Assembly: GCA_019239895.1 (NCBI GenBank)
Contig: JAFAZH010000036.1
Location: 149,960-213,959, forward strand
Direction of reading: 5' to 3'
Length of the DNA: 64,000 bases
DNA from: Abditibacteriaceae bacterium
Lineage (GTDB): Bacteria; Armatimonadota; Abditibacteriia; Abditibacteriales; Abditibacteriaceae
The notes under the pieces: generated by a model
Databases searched by the model: none
Told to the model about the DNA's origin: nothing
What the model saw: only the letters and a program-made list of their open reading frames with translations
Part shown: positions 25,658 through 34,390 of the stretch, piece after piece
Layout: the number at the start of each line of letters is the position of its first letter
How positions within the stretch are numbered: the first letter of the stretch is position 1
Translations under genes and position numbers: made by a program

Positions 25658-25929
25658 GCACACCTCCCGTTACAGCATTTGTCTTATGACATTCGTCTTA
25701 TAGCATTCGTCGGTTTTTGAGGTTACTATGATGTTGGCTTAGATTCAAGTTAAGCTGGCGTCAGAGGTGAGCAAGTCACAACGTTGTGAGCTTTGAAGTG
25801 TAAGCTTTGATATGCTTAACCCAATGGTCTTAATTGAGACCGACTTGACGTGGTGACAGTCCTGCAAAAGCATCTGACACCGCAGGTGCAATATTACAGG
25901 CACAATGCTAAGAGGATACCTAAATCAGA
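25658..25929. other. Divergent regulatory gap with short repeats
   Basis: This 272-bp gap separates the HprK-related gene from the M16 peptidase. It holds three near-identical 14-base units at 25672-25713 (core CATTCGTCTTAT), a perfect 12-bp palindrome CACAACGTTGTG near 25776, and the dyad GGTCTTAATTGAGACC near 25826. These are possible operator sites; no clear consensus promoter was seen. Confidence 0.4.
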
Positions 25930-28896
25930 ATGAAAAGATATTTCCAAATCGCTGGCCCCCTGCTTTTAGCCGCCATGACATTGGGTGTTAGCCACCCCGC
26001 GTCGGCGCAAAAAAAAGTAGCGACATCTGCCGCGACTACGACCCAGAAGAACCGCGCCGCAGGTAAGCCCTTGGTGCTCAACGGGATTAGAGAAACGACG
26101 TTGCCCAACGGCCTGACAGTGCTGACCAAAGAAGTCCATGCCGCGCCCGTGGTTTATTTTTCGGTATGGTATAAAGTCGGTTCAGTCAATGAAGAAGTCG
26201 GACAGACTGGCATGAGCCATCTGATGGAGCACATGATGTTCAAGGGCACTAAAACGCGTGGCCCTGGCGTGATTAGCTTCACCCTGCAAAATAATGGCGC
26301 AGAATTTAATGCCAATACGTGGTTTGACCGCACTTCCTATTTTGAAACCCTAGCCTCCGACCGCCTCGAACTGGCCATGCAGATCGAATCGGATCGTATG
26401 GTGAATTCGCTCTACGATGAAAAGCAGCACCAGAAAGAGATGACGGTGGTGCGCTCTGAATACGAAGGTGGCGAGAACAACCCCGGCACGGCCCTCTCCA
26501 AAGCGGTGCGTCTCGCAGCTTATCAGGTGCATCCTTATCGCTGGGAAACCATCGGCTTCCGCTCCGATATTGAGAACTTCACCCGCGATGAGATGTACGC
26601 CTATTACAAGAACTACTATACGCCTAATAACGCCACTGTTGTCATGGTGGGCGACTTCGACACGGCCAATGCCTTGGCGATGGTGCGACGCTATTTTGGT
26701 TCCATTCCAGCGCACCCGATTCAGCAGCATTTTATAACCCCCGAACCACGTCAGGAAGGCGAGCGGCGGGTGGTCGTGCGGCGTGCTGGCACCACGCCTC
26801 AGATGGAGATTGCCTACCATATTCCCGGTTTTGGCCATCCCGACCGTTATGTCTTGGATGTCCTGGAAACTGTGCTGTCCGGTGGCCGCACCGCACGCTT
26901 TTTTCAAGACCTGATTCAGACTGGGCTGGCCTCAAGCGCCGAAGCCTATGATTACAGCCTGCGTGACCCCGACTTGGTTCAACTTGAAGCGAGCGCACAA
27001 CCGGGCCACACCAATGCCGAATTGGAAAAGGCACTTTTAGCAGAAGTAGATAAATTGCAGACCACACCAATATCTGCCGAAGAGTTGGAGCGTGCGCTGA
27101 ACCAGGCGGAAGCCAGCTATATCTACAGCAAAGATTCGGTCGAACAGCAGGGTGCCCAGTTGGGCGAAAACGCTATGCGCGGCGACTGGCGCTATAGCGA
27201 GACCTATGTGCAGCACTTGCGGCGTGTCACCATCGCTGATGTGCAGCGGGTGGCGCGTAAATATCTCATTGCCAGTAACCGCACGGTGGGCTACTTTGAG
27301 CCTATTGTACAGCCAGGTGGCGGCGGAGCGCCGCCACCCGCTGGAGGCGATGCCGGGCCGTCAGCTCTGAAAGCAGCCCAGGCTACTGCCGCAGAAATCA
27401 GCTATCCCAACCGTGGCGTTGCACCGCAGATGCCAACGGTGAAACTCATCAGTTCTGCTCTGATGACACCGCGTTTAGCCACCCGCCTCGCCGCCAATCC
27501 TGCCGGAACACGGGCAGAAGGCGCACCGAAGACTAAACCGTCTACTAAAACGCCAGTGCGCCCGCAGGCCAGTCGCGTGGCACCCGCCAAAACCTCAACG
27601 GCCAAGATGCCCAAACCGACGCGGGTCGTGTTGGATAATGGCCTTACCATTATTGTGCAGGAAAACCACGCTAACCCGACTGTTTCATTGGGTGGGGCCA
27701 TGCTGTCTGCGGGTGGTGTTTTTGATCCTCAAGAGAAGCTTGGCTTAGCCAGCTTTACCGCCTCGCAATTATCGCGGGGTACTGAGAACCGTTCGCTCCT
27801 TGATATTGCGCGCACCCTCGAAGGCGTTGGCGCATCGGTCAGTGTGGGAGCCGGTGAAGAGTATGTCTCGCTCGGCGGCCACTCCCTCACCAAAGACTTC
27901 AACACGATCTTGGATGTGCTGTCCGATGAGTTACGCCATCCAGCGTTCCCCGTAGCCGAATTGCAAAAGGCGAAGCGCCAAGCCCTGGCCGGGGTTGAAG
28001 AGGCCCGGCAGAGCACCGGCACCCTGGCCCGCATCGCCTTCAACGATGCCCTGTTTCCGCCCACTCACCCCTACTACTCGCCAACCCTAGATCAACAGGC
28101 AGCGGTCATTCAAGGGCTAACGCGAGAGGATTTAATGGGATTTCATGACGCGCATTATGCGCCGGATAAGATGGTGCTGACCATCGTCGGTGATGTTAAA
28201 ACGGCGGATGCCATTGCTGCGGTGAAGCGGTATTTTGGTGACTGGCAGAAGAAAGGCAATCTCCCCGCCATTCTGATTCCCGATACGCCCTTGCCCAGTG
28301 GCCCAACCCGCACCATTGTCATTCCCGTCCCGGATAAAGCTCAGGTGGATGTGCGCTATGGCTATCCTGGCCAACTCAAGCGCCGTGATCCAGATTTCTA
28401 CCGAGTTGTGGTGATGAATACCATCTTAGGCGGTGGCACCGGTTTATCTTCCCGCCTGGCTACGAATGTGCGCGACCGTCTGGGATTGGTTTATGGCATT
28501 TACGCGCAGGATGAGGCGTCTTTAGGTGCTGGCCCATTTGCTGTGCAGTTTGGCAGCAATCCGGCCAACGTGGATAAGGCCATTGCCGAGATGAATCGCC
28601 AGTTAAACCTGATGCGTCAACGTGGTGTCACGCCCCAGGAAGTGTCGCAGGCTGTGGCCTACCTGACTGGTTCTTATCCGGTGACTCTCTCCACCAATGG
28701 AGCCGTCGCCGGACAGCTACTCATTGCGGAAGTTTATGGCTTAGGACTCAATTACATCCAAAAGCGCAATAGCTATTACAAAGCTGTCACCGTGCCCCAG
28801 GTCAACGCGGCCATTCAAAAATACCTCCGGCCCGGAGTTGGAACTCTGGTGATTGCTGGCACTTACAACGGTAAATATGCCCATGCGGGTGGTTAG
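25930..28896 (+). CDS. Secreted M16 (insulinase/pitrilysin family) zinc peptidase, double-length
   Basis: A 988-aa protein with a signal peptide (LLLAAMTLGVSHPASAQ, about 11-27). The N-terminal M16 half carries the inverted zinc motif H97-L-M-E100-H101 and the third ligand E177 in RSEYEGGEN. It is joined by an Ala/Pro/Lys-rich linker (about 520-565) to a second M16 half (from about 567), where the motif is absent: GLASFTASQLSRG replaces the HxxEH site. A YP-G Arg-Tyr type partner site follows (DVRYGYPG). One active and one inactive half in a single chain matches the pitrilysin clam-shell. It degrades peptides in the periplasm. Followed by two repeat elements. Confidence 0.92.
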   Translation: MKRYFQIAGPLLLAAMTLGVSHPASAQKKVATSAATTTQKNRAAGKPLVLNGIRETTLPNGLTVLTKEVHAAPVVYFSVWYKVGSVNEEVGQTGMSHLMEHMMFKGTKTRGPGVISFTLQNNGAEFNANTWFDRTSYFETLASDRLELAMQIESDRMVNSLYDEKQHQKEMTVVRSEYEGGENNPGTALSKAVRLAAYQVHPYRWETIGFRSDIENFTRDEMYAYYKNYYTPNNATVVMVGDFDTANALAMVRRYFGSIPAHPIQQHFITPEPRQEGERRVVVRRAGTTPQMEIAYHIPGFGHPDRYVLDVLETVLSGGRTARFFQDLIQTGLASSAEAYDYSLRDPDLVQLEASAQPGHTNAELEKALLAEVDKLQTTPISAEELERALNQAEASYIYSKDSVEQQGAQLGENAMRGDWRYSETYVQHLRRVTIADVQRVARKYLIASNRTVGYFEPIVQPGGGGAPPPAGGDAGPSALKAAQATAAEISYPNRGVAPQMPTVKLISSALMTPRLATRLAANPAGTRAEGAPKTKPSTKTPVRPQASRVAPAKTSTAKMPKPTRVVLDNGLTIIVQENHANPTVSLGGAMLSAGGVFDPQEKLGLASFTASQLSRGTENRSLLDIARTLEGVGASVSVGAGEEYVSLGGHSLTKDFNTILDVLSDELRHPAFPVAELQKAKRQALAGVEEARQSTGTLARIAFNDALFPPTHPYYSPTLDQQAAVIQGLTREDLMGFHDAHYAPDKMVLTIVGDVKTADAIAAVKRYFGDWQKKGNLPAILIPDTPLPSGPTRTIVIPVPDKAQVDVRYGYPGQLKRRDPDFYRVVVMNTILGGGTGLSSRLATNVRDRLGLVYGIYAQDEASLGAGPFAVQFGSNPANVDKAIAEMNRQLNLMRQRGVTPQEVSQAVAYLTGSYPVTLSTNGAVAGQLLIAEVYGLGLNYIQKRNSYYKAVTVPQVNAAIQKYLRPGVGTLVIAGTYNGKYAHAGG

Positions 28897-28944
28897 CCCT
28901 CACCCCGCTCTCACCCTCCCAAGATAATGGGCGTAGGCGAGGGG
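28897..28944. repeat. Degenerate CCCTCACCCCGC...GGCGAGGGG repeat, copy 1
   Basis: CCCTCACCCCGCTCTCACCCTCCCA followed by a short AT-rich core and GGCGTAGGCGAGGGG. A close copy lies at 45285-45340, also directly after a gene, so both are members of one family. Confidence 0.7.
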
Positions 28945-28968
28945 AACACGCATTCGTCTTACAAATGA

Positions 28969-29049
28969 GCCGCAGAGACGCGGAGACCGCAGAGAAAAGA
29001 AGAGGGGTATCCCTAAATTCCTCTGTGGTCTCCGCGTCTCTGCGGTTTT
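28969..29049. repeat. Inverted repeat, 'ccgcagagacgcggag' family, copy 4
   Basis: CCGCAGAGACGCGGAGACCG at 28970-28989 pairs with CGGTC-like TGGTCTCCGCGTCTCTGCGG at 29026-29045. Shorter loop than copies 1-3. Confidence 0.85.
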
Positions 29050-29660
29050 AACATTCAATTGTGGAATCGTGCAGGTTGGACTCTATGGTAGTAAGTCAAC
29101 GTCAGAGTTGGCATAGAAATCATTTGGAACTGCCACAGCTAAGACTCTGCTTGGCGGCTTTGTAGAATCGCTATAGAACGCAAAGTTTGCTCACTTGCTG
29201 CATTTGCGCAAAATGGTAGGGTTGCATCTTAGTTTTTCTTAGCTATGCGGCAATCCGCCCCCACTTGTCCGAGCATCTCAGGCCCCATGACGCGCCCGCG
29301 CTGAGGCTCTGAAAATCGGGACATTTTTGTGCCCTTATTTGAGGTTAGAATAGGGGATTAAATGTTGACAACTGTTTACAGGTGTTTTTAGCTCGCCGCC
29401 GACAGGATGCACGCCAGCTTTGCACTAAAGCTCCGCAAAGAGTGGGCGATGATGCTAAGATTTGCCCGCTCCCCTTATTCATTTTCACACTCTTGACAGG
29501 TTCAGGGAACGACTCACGTTCAAACGGGAGATGGCTCACGTTGCTAATAGGGCCTTCTCTATCGTAGTATTGCCCTGCCTCCTCATTATCTTCTGCATCG
29601 TGCCACTTCTTGATACTTCTTTGGTCAAAGTTACCATTTCACATCAGGATAGGTTATATC
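29050..29660. other. 611-bp gap without recognisable gene
   Basis: Several short open frames exist on both strands, but none combines a ribosome binding site, a sensible start and a recognisable product. No tRNA-like or terminator-like structure is clear. It separates the M16 peptidase from a small lipoprotein gene. Confidence 0.5.
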
Positions 29661-29963
29661 ATGCGCTATAGATGGGCCATAACCATGATGTTGCTAATGG
29701 GAAGCTGTTTAGCGGGCTGCCACCTGGCGCGGCCCTATACGATCCTGAGCCGCCATGTAACGCCTATGCAAACGGTTCTGCAAGTAGAAGTGCCAAAAGG
29801 CAGCACCATGCAGGAGATTAGGTGCTGGAATCAAGACCTTAAGTCCTCCGAGTCACTGGCTCCCTCGCTCCTAATCAGTTACTACGATGGGCCAAACGAC
29901 GAGCGTCACTTGGTGGCCAGCTATGAGGGCGGCATTCTCTACGATATGAAGCACCGGAGATAA
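29661..29963 (+). CDS. Small predicted lipoprotein, 100 aa, function unknown
   Basis: The start at 29661 (MRYRWAITMMLLMGSCLAGC) gives a short basic N-terminus, a hydrophobic core and a lipobox LAGC, with the lipidated Cys at about position 20. The mature part is about 80 residues (YTILSRHVTPMQTVLQVEV) with no recognised domain. It would be anchored to a membrane facing the periplasm. The in-frame upstream extension is rejected because it would bury the signal. A terminator follows at 30053-30087. Confidence 0.65.
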   Translation: MRYRWAITMMLLMGSCLAGCHLARPYTILSRHVTPMQTVLQVEVPKGSTMQEIRCWNQDLKSSESLAPSLLISYYDGPNDERHLVASYEGGILYDMKHRR

Positions 29964-30052
29964 CCCGGCCAGAGCCGTAAATAAGCTGTCTCGTCCTATT
30001 TAGATGATGGGGTAGAGTAGGGAGGCAGGCTGTCAACTTGATAGCTTTAGCA

Positions 30053-30087
30053 AGGGCATCAGCTTAACGGGCTGGTGCCCTTTTTGT
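30053..30087 (+). terminator. Intrinsic terminator downstream of the lipoprotein gene
   Basis: GGGCATCAGC (30054-30063) pairs with GCTGGTGCCC (30071-30080), one G-T mismatch, followed directly by TTTTTGTTTG. Confidence 0.85.
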
Positions 30088-30125
30088 TTGCTTGAAAGTG
30101 TCAACTACATCGTGATCGGGGCTGA

Positions 30126-31139
30126 TTACAAACGGGCGATAGCTTTGGTCGCCAGCCGCTTGAGTTTGCTTAAGAGAAGATTCCGCGCCTGTGGGGTTAT
30201 CGGAGCAGCACTGGTGGCCAAACACCGCACGTCCAACCGGACGGCGGTATTACCCTTTAAGACAAGCAGATCAATACGCACACCAGGGATAGAGCGGCTG
30301 GTGAAAATCTCGCTGCTGTAAATGGCCTTGTCACCAAGCCCGGTAAGAGAATGATACTCTTGCCCCCTGGCAGTATCATGAAAGTAAGCGGCAGGTAGGC
30401 GCTGGATAGTCAGTGCAGCGCCGTTCGGAGTGGTATATAGGGTGATGCCACCAGGCATCAGGGACACGGGACTGCCCAAAATTTGTGCGGCCTCTGCCTT
30501 GGTAACCAGACCAAAGGTATCCCCCGTCAGGGTATATACCTTGAGACCATGCACCTTGGTCTGAGTCGAACGCTTTAGGTTAGCTGCCACTGCTGTGCCC
30601 GCACCAACGTGCCTCTGAACAGCGGGACTATGCCCCCCGATTGCCAGAGCCAATGGCTGTAGGGTGCCCTGACCAGAGCGAGGCACAATAATGGTGTGCT
30701 TAGCATCGCTCAAGTCAAAAGTCTGCTGATCAATAGTCAGCTTCATACCGTGGTCTTCAAACTTGCAGGTGTGATTGTTCACGGTCATCGTGTTAACCCC
30801 TTGAGCATAGGTCGAAGCTAAACGTAATTGACCGATTCCCATGTTAAGGCCACCACCACCTGGCCCGCTCATCATCAAGGAACTCGCTCCGCTGCCCTTC
30901 CCCTGAGTCTGCAAGTCTGGGAAGATCAGCTTGACCCCTGAAGTATCTACCACAGTCCCAGTACTATCTTGGAAGAGACTTAACCTCCATTGTGGCAGGC
31001 CAAAGGCCGGATTAGTGGGAATCTTTGCAGGTGTCGTTGACATATCACGGCTGTGCAGCACCAAGCCTAAGCCCGCCAAGGCTACAGCCGGTAACATCAA
31101 AAGCAGTAAATCCTTACCCTCTTTGCGCCGCTGCTCCAT
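30126..31139 (-). CDS. Unknown 337-aa membrane-anchored protein
   Basis: The start is set at 31139 (MEQRRKEGKDLLLLMLPAVA) because AGGAGG lies 5 bases upstream. One N-terminal membrane segment (about 11-27) is followed by a roughly 310-residue part outside the cytoplasm containing a Gly-rich loop (SGPGGGGLNMG) and alternating beta-like segments. I do not recognise a family; a periplasmic, membrane-tethered protein is the safest description. The upstream region has three tandem ribosome-binding-site-like repeats. It is monocistronic, convergent with the lipoprotein gene. Confidence 0.65.
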   Translation of the reverse strand: MEQRRKEGKDLLLLMLPAVALAGLGLVLHSRDMSTTPAKIPTNPAFGLPQWRLSLFQDSTGTVVDTSGVKLIFPDLQTQGKGSGASSLMMSGPGGGGLNMGIGQLRLASTYAQGVNTMTVNNHTCKFEDHGMKLTIDQQTFDLSDAKHTIIVPRSGQGTLQPLALAIGGHSPAVQRHVGAGTAVAANLKRSTQTKVHGLKVYTLTGDTFGLVTKAEAAQILGSPVSLMPGGITLYTTPNGAALTIQRLPAAYFHDTARGQEYHSLTGLGDKAIYSSEIFTSRSIPGVRIDLLVLKGNTAVRLDVRCLATSAAPITPQARNLLLSKLKRLATKAIARL

Positions 31140-31176
31140 TTTGACCTCCTGTTTGACCTCCTGTTTTGGCCTCCTG
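31140..31176 (-). promoter_or_regulatory. Three tandem Shine-Dalgarno-like repeats before the 31139 start
   Basis: On the minus strand, AGGAGG-CCAAAAC, AGGAGG-TCAAAC and AGGAGG-TCAAA occur in a row directly before the ATG. The last one has the right spacing to be the ribosome binding site. The array could bind several ribosomes or have arisen by slippage. Confidence 0.7.
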
Positions 31177-31189
31177 CCTTGCAACTAAG

Positions 31190-31473
31190 TCCACTAAGTG
31201 AGGCATGATTCTTATTATAGTTGGGGATTTTGTTTACTTGGAGGTCGTGTAACAGGTAGTAATCCCCATATTGGCCCGGAGTAATCAAATAACTTATTAA
31301 AATTTCAAAGGGTAGCGAGTTATTCTGAAATTGGTAGTGGTATGCGCTGCTATGCTCCAGCTTTAATCCCTAAACCTACATCACTAACGAACAAGCTCTG
31401 GGGGTAGGCCCCTTAGCTGTGATGCGTGGAGACAAGACTCAGTATGAAACTTGAAAGCCATCAGACGGATTGA
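31190..31473. other. Intergenic gap, nothing recognised
   Basis: About 280 bases of AT-richer sequence between two minus-strand genes. No gene, clear promoter or strong hairpin was found. Confidence 0.4.
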
Positions 31474-31659
31474 TTAGTGAAACAGAATCACTAACCCCAA
31501 CACCAGATAAATAACTCCAACACAGCGCATATACACCTCATACGCTGCCACACTTAAGATCAAGCGCATGGCGCTGGGATACCATCTCAAGCAATTGGGA
31601 TTGGTCATGAAAAGTAAGCCCAGCACTATAACCAGGGCAGCTAACTCAAAGTGCAACAT
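31474..31659 (-). CDS. Small two-helix membrane protein, 61 aa
   Basis: MLHFELAALVIVLGLLFMTN gives one hydrophobic helix, and VYMRCVGVIYLVLGLVILFH a second, with a basic loop (LRWYPSAMR) between them. A good ribosome binding site (AAAAGGAGATTCC) precedes the ATG. Function unknown. It is the second of three small membrane protein genes in a minus-strand row (31474, 31747, 32531). Confidence 0.65.
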   Translation of the reverse strand: MLHFELAALVIVLGLLFMTNPNCLRWYPSAMRLILSVAAYEVYMRCVGVIYLVLGLVILFH

Positions 31660-31746
31660 GGAATCTCCTTTTAAAAGTGAGCAGGCGGACTAAGGCGATG
31701 GCCTGTGTCGTGCCAGTTTACGAGAGGTAACTCAATCTGTCTGACT

Positions 31747-32286
31747 TTACGACACCTTGATGATACGCTCATAGCCCAAAAAGCCGGGCGCGGTTTCGAC
31801 TTGCACCATTGGGGTGGAACTCATGGCCACATCAATTTTGTCATAGAGAGCTTCATCCACTTCGACCGTGACCTGGTTCCCGGCAGTTTTCCAGTCGGTC
31901 ACCGTCAGGTAATATTGGTCCGTTTTTTTCGACCTCACCTCTTGGTGCCCCAGCACGCGAACCAGATGCGAGTGATGCGCCTGATGGTCGAAAACGCTAT
32001 TCACTGCGAACAAGAAAGGGATAGCCCAGAGCAGCCCCAGGGTGTAGAATATGATCCATTTCAGGGCGAGCAGACGTGCCCCTTCGCCCGGCGTCTTGGT
32101 CAGAGCTACCAGTGCTGTGGTCATCAGACTGGCCAATCCCAGGCCCCACCAGAGGAGCGTGCGGGGCAAGTCATGCAAAACGACATCACGCCCGACCACC
32201 GGGCACCGAAACCCCCACAGAGCGAATAACCCCAACAGGCATAATACGCCCGTCATCACTTTTCTGAGGCGGTCTTTTGACTTCAT
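31747..32286 (-). CDS. Unknown membrane protein, 179 aa, three predicted helices
   Basis: Hydrophobic helices at about 11-28 (GVLCLLGLFALWGF), 43-63 (LLWWGLGLASLMTTALVAL) and 75-97 (IIFYTLGLLWAIPFLFAV), then a soluble C-terminal part of about 80 residues with a His-rich start (DHQAHHSHLVRV). GAGAGGAAC precedes the ATG. No known family recognised. The orientation of the C-terminal domain is not determined. Confidence 0.65.
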   Translation of the reverse strand: MKSKDRLRKVMTGVLCLLGLFALWGFRCPVVGRDVVLHDLPRTLLWWGLGLASLMTTALVALTKTPGEGARLLALKWIIFYTLGLLWAIPFLFAVNSVFDHQAHHSHLVRVLGHQEVRSKKTDQYYLTVTDWKTAGNQVTVEVDEALYDKIDVAMSSTPMVQVETAPGFLGYERIIKVS

Positions 32287-32530
32287 AGGTCTTTGTTCCT
32301 CTCTTAGTTTAATGGCTGGCTTGCCTACTTATCCTTTGGTCAAGTGTGGGTTAGAGAGCAGAAATCCATCGGGTGTAGTGCCTGGTCAGGACGGTTACTG
32401 GACTTAGCGGCTGCTAACTAAGCGACTAAGAGAATTACAGGCACCAGCGCAAATACCGGAGCGGCTTTATTCGTGAGACATTACCTATTCAGTAGCGCAT
32501 CAGTGTCCAGTGCTACCATAGTGCTGCACT

Positions 32531-32677
32531 TCAATCCACCTCAACCGTAACGCTGTGATGGGCTATCTCTCTAGCTTGTGCTGCCCGGTCTTCCCGGTGA
32601 TTCAACAGAACCGCTGCTACGATACCAAGCAATAACCAAATAAGAAAGATTGCCAGCAGGATAAAGAGAGTATCCAT
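32531..32677 (-). CDS. Very small single-helix membrane protein, 48 aa
   Basis: ATG at 32677 opens a frame MDTLFILLAIFLIWLLLGIV, one strong membrane helix, then a charged tail RED-RAAQAREIAHHSV ending TVEVD and TGA. Preceded by GGAGTAGAGAGCT. It is below common length cut-offs. The clean helix-plus-tail pattern and its position beside two other small membrane genes support it as real. Function unknown. Confidence 0.5.
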   Translation of the reverse strand: MDTLFILLAIFLIWLLLGIVAAVLLNHREDRAAQAREIAHHSVTVEVD

Positions 32678-32728
32678 AGCTCTCTACTCCACCACCTGAT
32701 AACCGCCACTGTCGGACATTGTATCGTC

Positions 32729-34090
32729 TCAGCATTCGGACAGGCTGACGGCCAGACCTCCTAAAGAGGTTTCCTTGTATTTGTGAGACATGTCACGGCC
32801 CGTTTCCCGGACGACTTGGATGACTTTATCGAGCGATACCTTCTGGTACGCCGCGTTGCCGCTGGAAGCGAGGATCCAGGCATTATATGCCTTGACTGCG
32901 CCCACCGCATTGCGTTCTATGCACGGGATTTGGACATAGCCGCCGACCGGGTCGCAGGTCATTCCCAGGTGATGTTCCATTGCTATTTCAGACGCGGCCT
33001 CCAGCACCGGCAGGGATGCCCCTTTTACATGCGACACCAGGGACGCTCCCATAGCGGCGGCAGTTCCTACTTCGCCCATGCATCCTGCCTCAGCGCCGCA
33101 GATGCTCGCATTGTGCTTGAAGAGAAATCCGATAGCGGCAGCCACGAGAAGTCCTTCGCGTAGCACGTCACGGGCAACTCCCAGGTCATGACTGAGAAAA
33201 TAGAGCAGACCCGGTATCACGCCTGCCGATCCTGAGGTGGGAGCCGTGACCATCCGATGACCAGCAGCGTTCTCCTCCGATGCCGCCAGCGCGTAGGCAT
33301 TGAGACAGGCCAGCAGACGATCTGGTGGGGCGTGTTCCGTCCGTGCCCGCGCGATCAGGGTCGGAGCCTTGCGATGCAGATGGATGGAACCTGGCAGGAC
33401 TGTGTCGGTTGAAAGCCCCCGTTCGACACTGCCGAGCATGGTGTCGAGAATGGCGTCCAATCCCGCATCCAGTTGATCGTCTGTGCAGCCAAATAGAACC
33501 TGCTCATTCCTGCGCACAAGACGGGGCAGCGTCAGGCCGGAACTTTTTAGTTGGGCCTTGAGGCCCTCCATATTCTTATACGGGTACAACGGCTCCGGCA
33601 GGAGCGGCTCCTCCCAACCTTTCCACTGAATGAATCCGCCGCCCACCGAATAATATTCTTGCTCATCGAGCACCTCATCCCCGGCGAGCAGTTTAAAGAT
33701 GAGCGTGTTACTGAAAGGATAATCGTGCTGGATAGGGCCGAAGGTGATCGAAGCTCTCGAAACGGGAAGTGAGCGCGGCCCCACGATGATCTCATGTAAA
33801 GTATCATCCCGTGCCAGGAGGTCAAAGGCTTCTGTATCACACGTCTCCGGCTGCCAGCCGAGCAGCCCTGCAAGCACCGCGCGATCCGTGCCGTGGCCGT
33901 GTCCTGTAGCACTGAGTGAACCGAAGAGGCAGATACCGATGCTCGTCGCACGGAGTTGAACTTCCTGCGGGAGCATCTGCAAGCGCGCTAGAAAACGATT
34001 GGCTGCCTTCATTGGCCCGATGGTATGAGAACTCGAAGGCCCCGGCCCAATTTTGAACAGATCGAAAACGGAGAGTTTGATGGGGCACAT
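32729..34090 (-). CDS. sdaA: L-serine dehydratase (single-chain, iron-sulfur type)
   Basis: A 453-aa enzyme that deaminates L-serine to pyruvate and ammonia. The N-terminal beta domain begins SVFDLFKIGPGPSSSHTIGP, the hallmark of SdaA/SdaB. The catalytic alpha domain has TAPTSGSAGVIPG, AEAGCMGEVG, TCDPVGG and IPCIERNAVG, providing the cysteines for the [4Fe-4S] cluster. Length matches E. coli-type fused enzymes. Transcribed alone; the 300 bases upstream have no recognised promoter. Confidence 0.95.
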   Translation of the reverse strand: MCPIKLSVFDLFKIGPGPSSSHTIGPMKAANRFLARLQMLPQEVQLRATSIGICLFGSLSATGHGHGTDRAVLAGLLGWQPETCDTEAFDLLARDDTLHEIIVGPRSLPVSRASITFGPIQHDYPFSNTLIFKLLAGDEVLDEQEYYSVGGGFIQWKGWEEPLLPEPLYPYKNMEGLKAQLKSSGLTLPRLVRRNEQVLFGCTDDQLDAGLDAILDTMLGSVERGLSTDTVLPGSIHLHRKAPTLIARARTEHAPPDRLLACLNAYALAASEENAAGHRMVTAPTSGSAGVIPGLLYFLSHDLGVARDVLREGLLVAAAIGFLFKHNASICGAEAGCMGEVGTAAAMGASLVSHVKGASLPVLEAASEIAMEHHLGMTCDPVGGYVQIPCIERNAVGAVKAYNAWILASSGNAAYQKVSLDKVIQVVRETGRDMSHKYKETSLGGLAVSLSEC

Positions 34091-34390
34091 AAATAGACAT
34101 TATCGCAAATAAGTAGACTAAGAGCGTCTACCTCTCTGGAGCGATTTACCTGTTATGCTGCGTTTTCGCTACACCACTTTGCAGCACAGGCCGCGTCCGC
34201 TGCTGTGTCTCACGAGCCTGACCACCACGGTGTTTGAGACCTTACTGCCGGTTTTAACTGCTCCTGGGAGCACTCTCCGCCCCAGCAGTTTTGGCACAAC
34301 CCGCTCCACCAGCGTAGCACGGGCGGCGGTTGCAAGGCCACCTTAGCTAGAGGCCAGGTGTCAATTAGGGCCTTAGCAGGTGTGAGAGCT
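34091..34390. other. 300-bp gap with imperfect dyads, no gene recognised
   Basis: Contains GCAGCACAGG...CCGCTGCTGTG-type partial inverted repeats near 34180-34206 and a minus-strand frame of about 60 codons with no good start. I cannot assign a function; the 3' side is the end of the fibronectin-III gene. Confidence 0.4.

Noticed and set aside
25672..25713. Three short direct repeats as a CRISPR array
   Set aside because: Units of 14 bases have no spacers, and no cas gene is in the window.
29345..29660. Open frames upstream of the lipoprotein gene on both strands
   Set aside because: No start with a ribosome site and no recognisable product.
32287..32530. Possible further small genes between the membrane protein genes
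   Set aside because: No frame with both a plausible start and membrane or known-domain features was found; a tRNA-like fold was also not seen.
34155..34346. Short ORF or degraded transposase in the gap after the serine dehydratase
   Set aside because: Frames of about 60 codons on both strands have no good start, ribosome site or convincing similarity.
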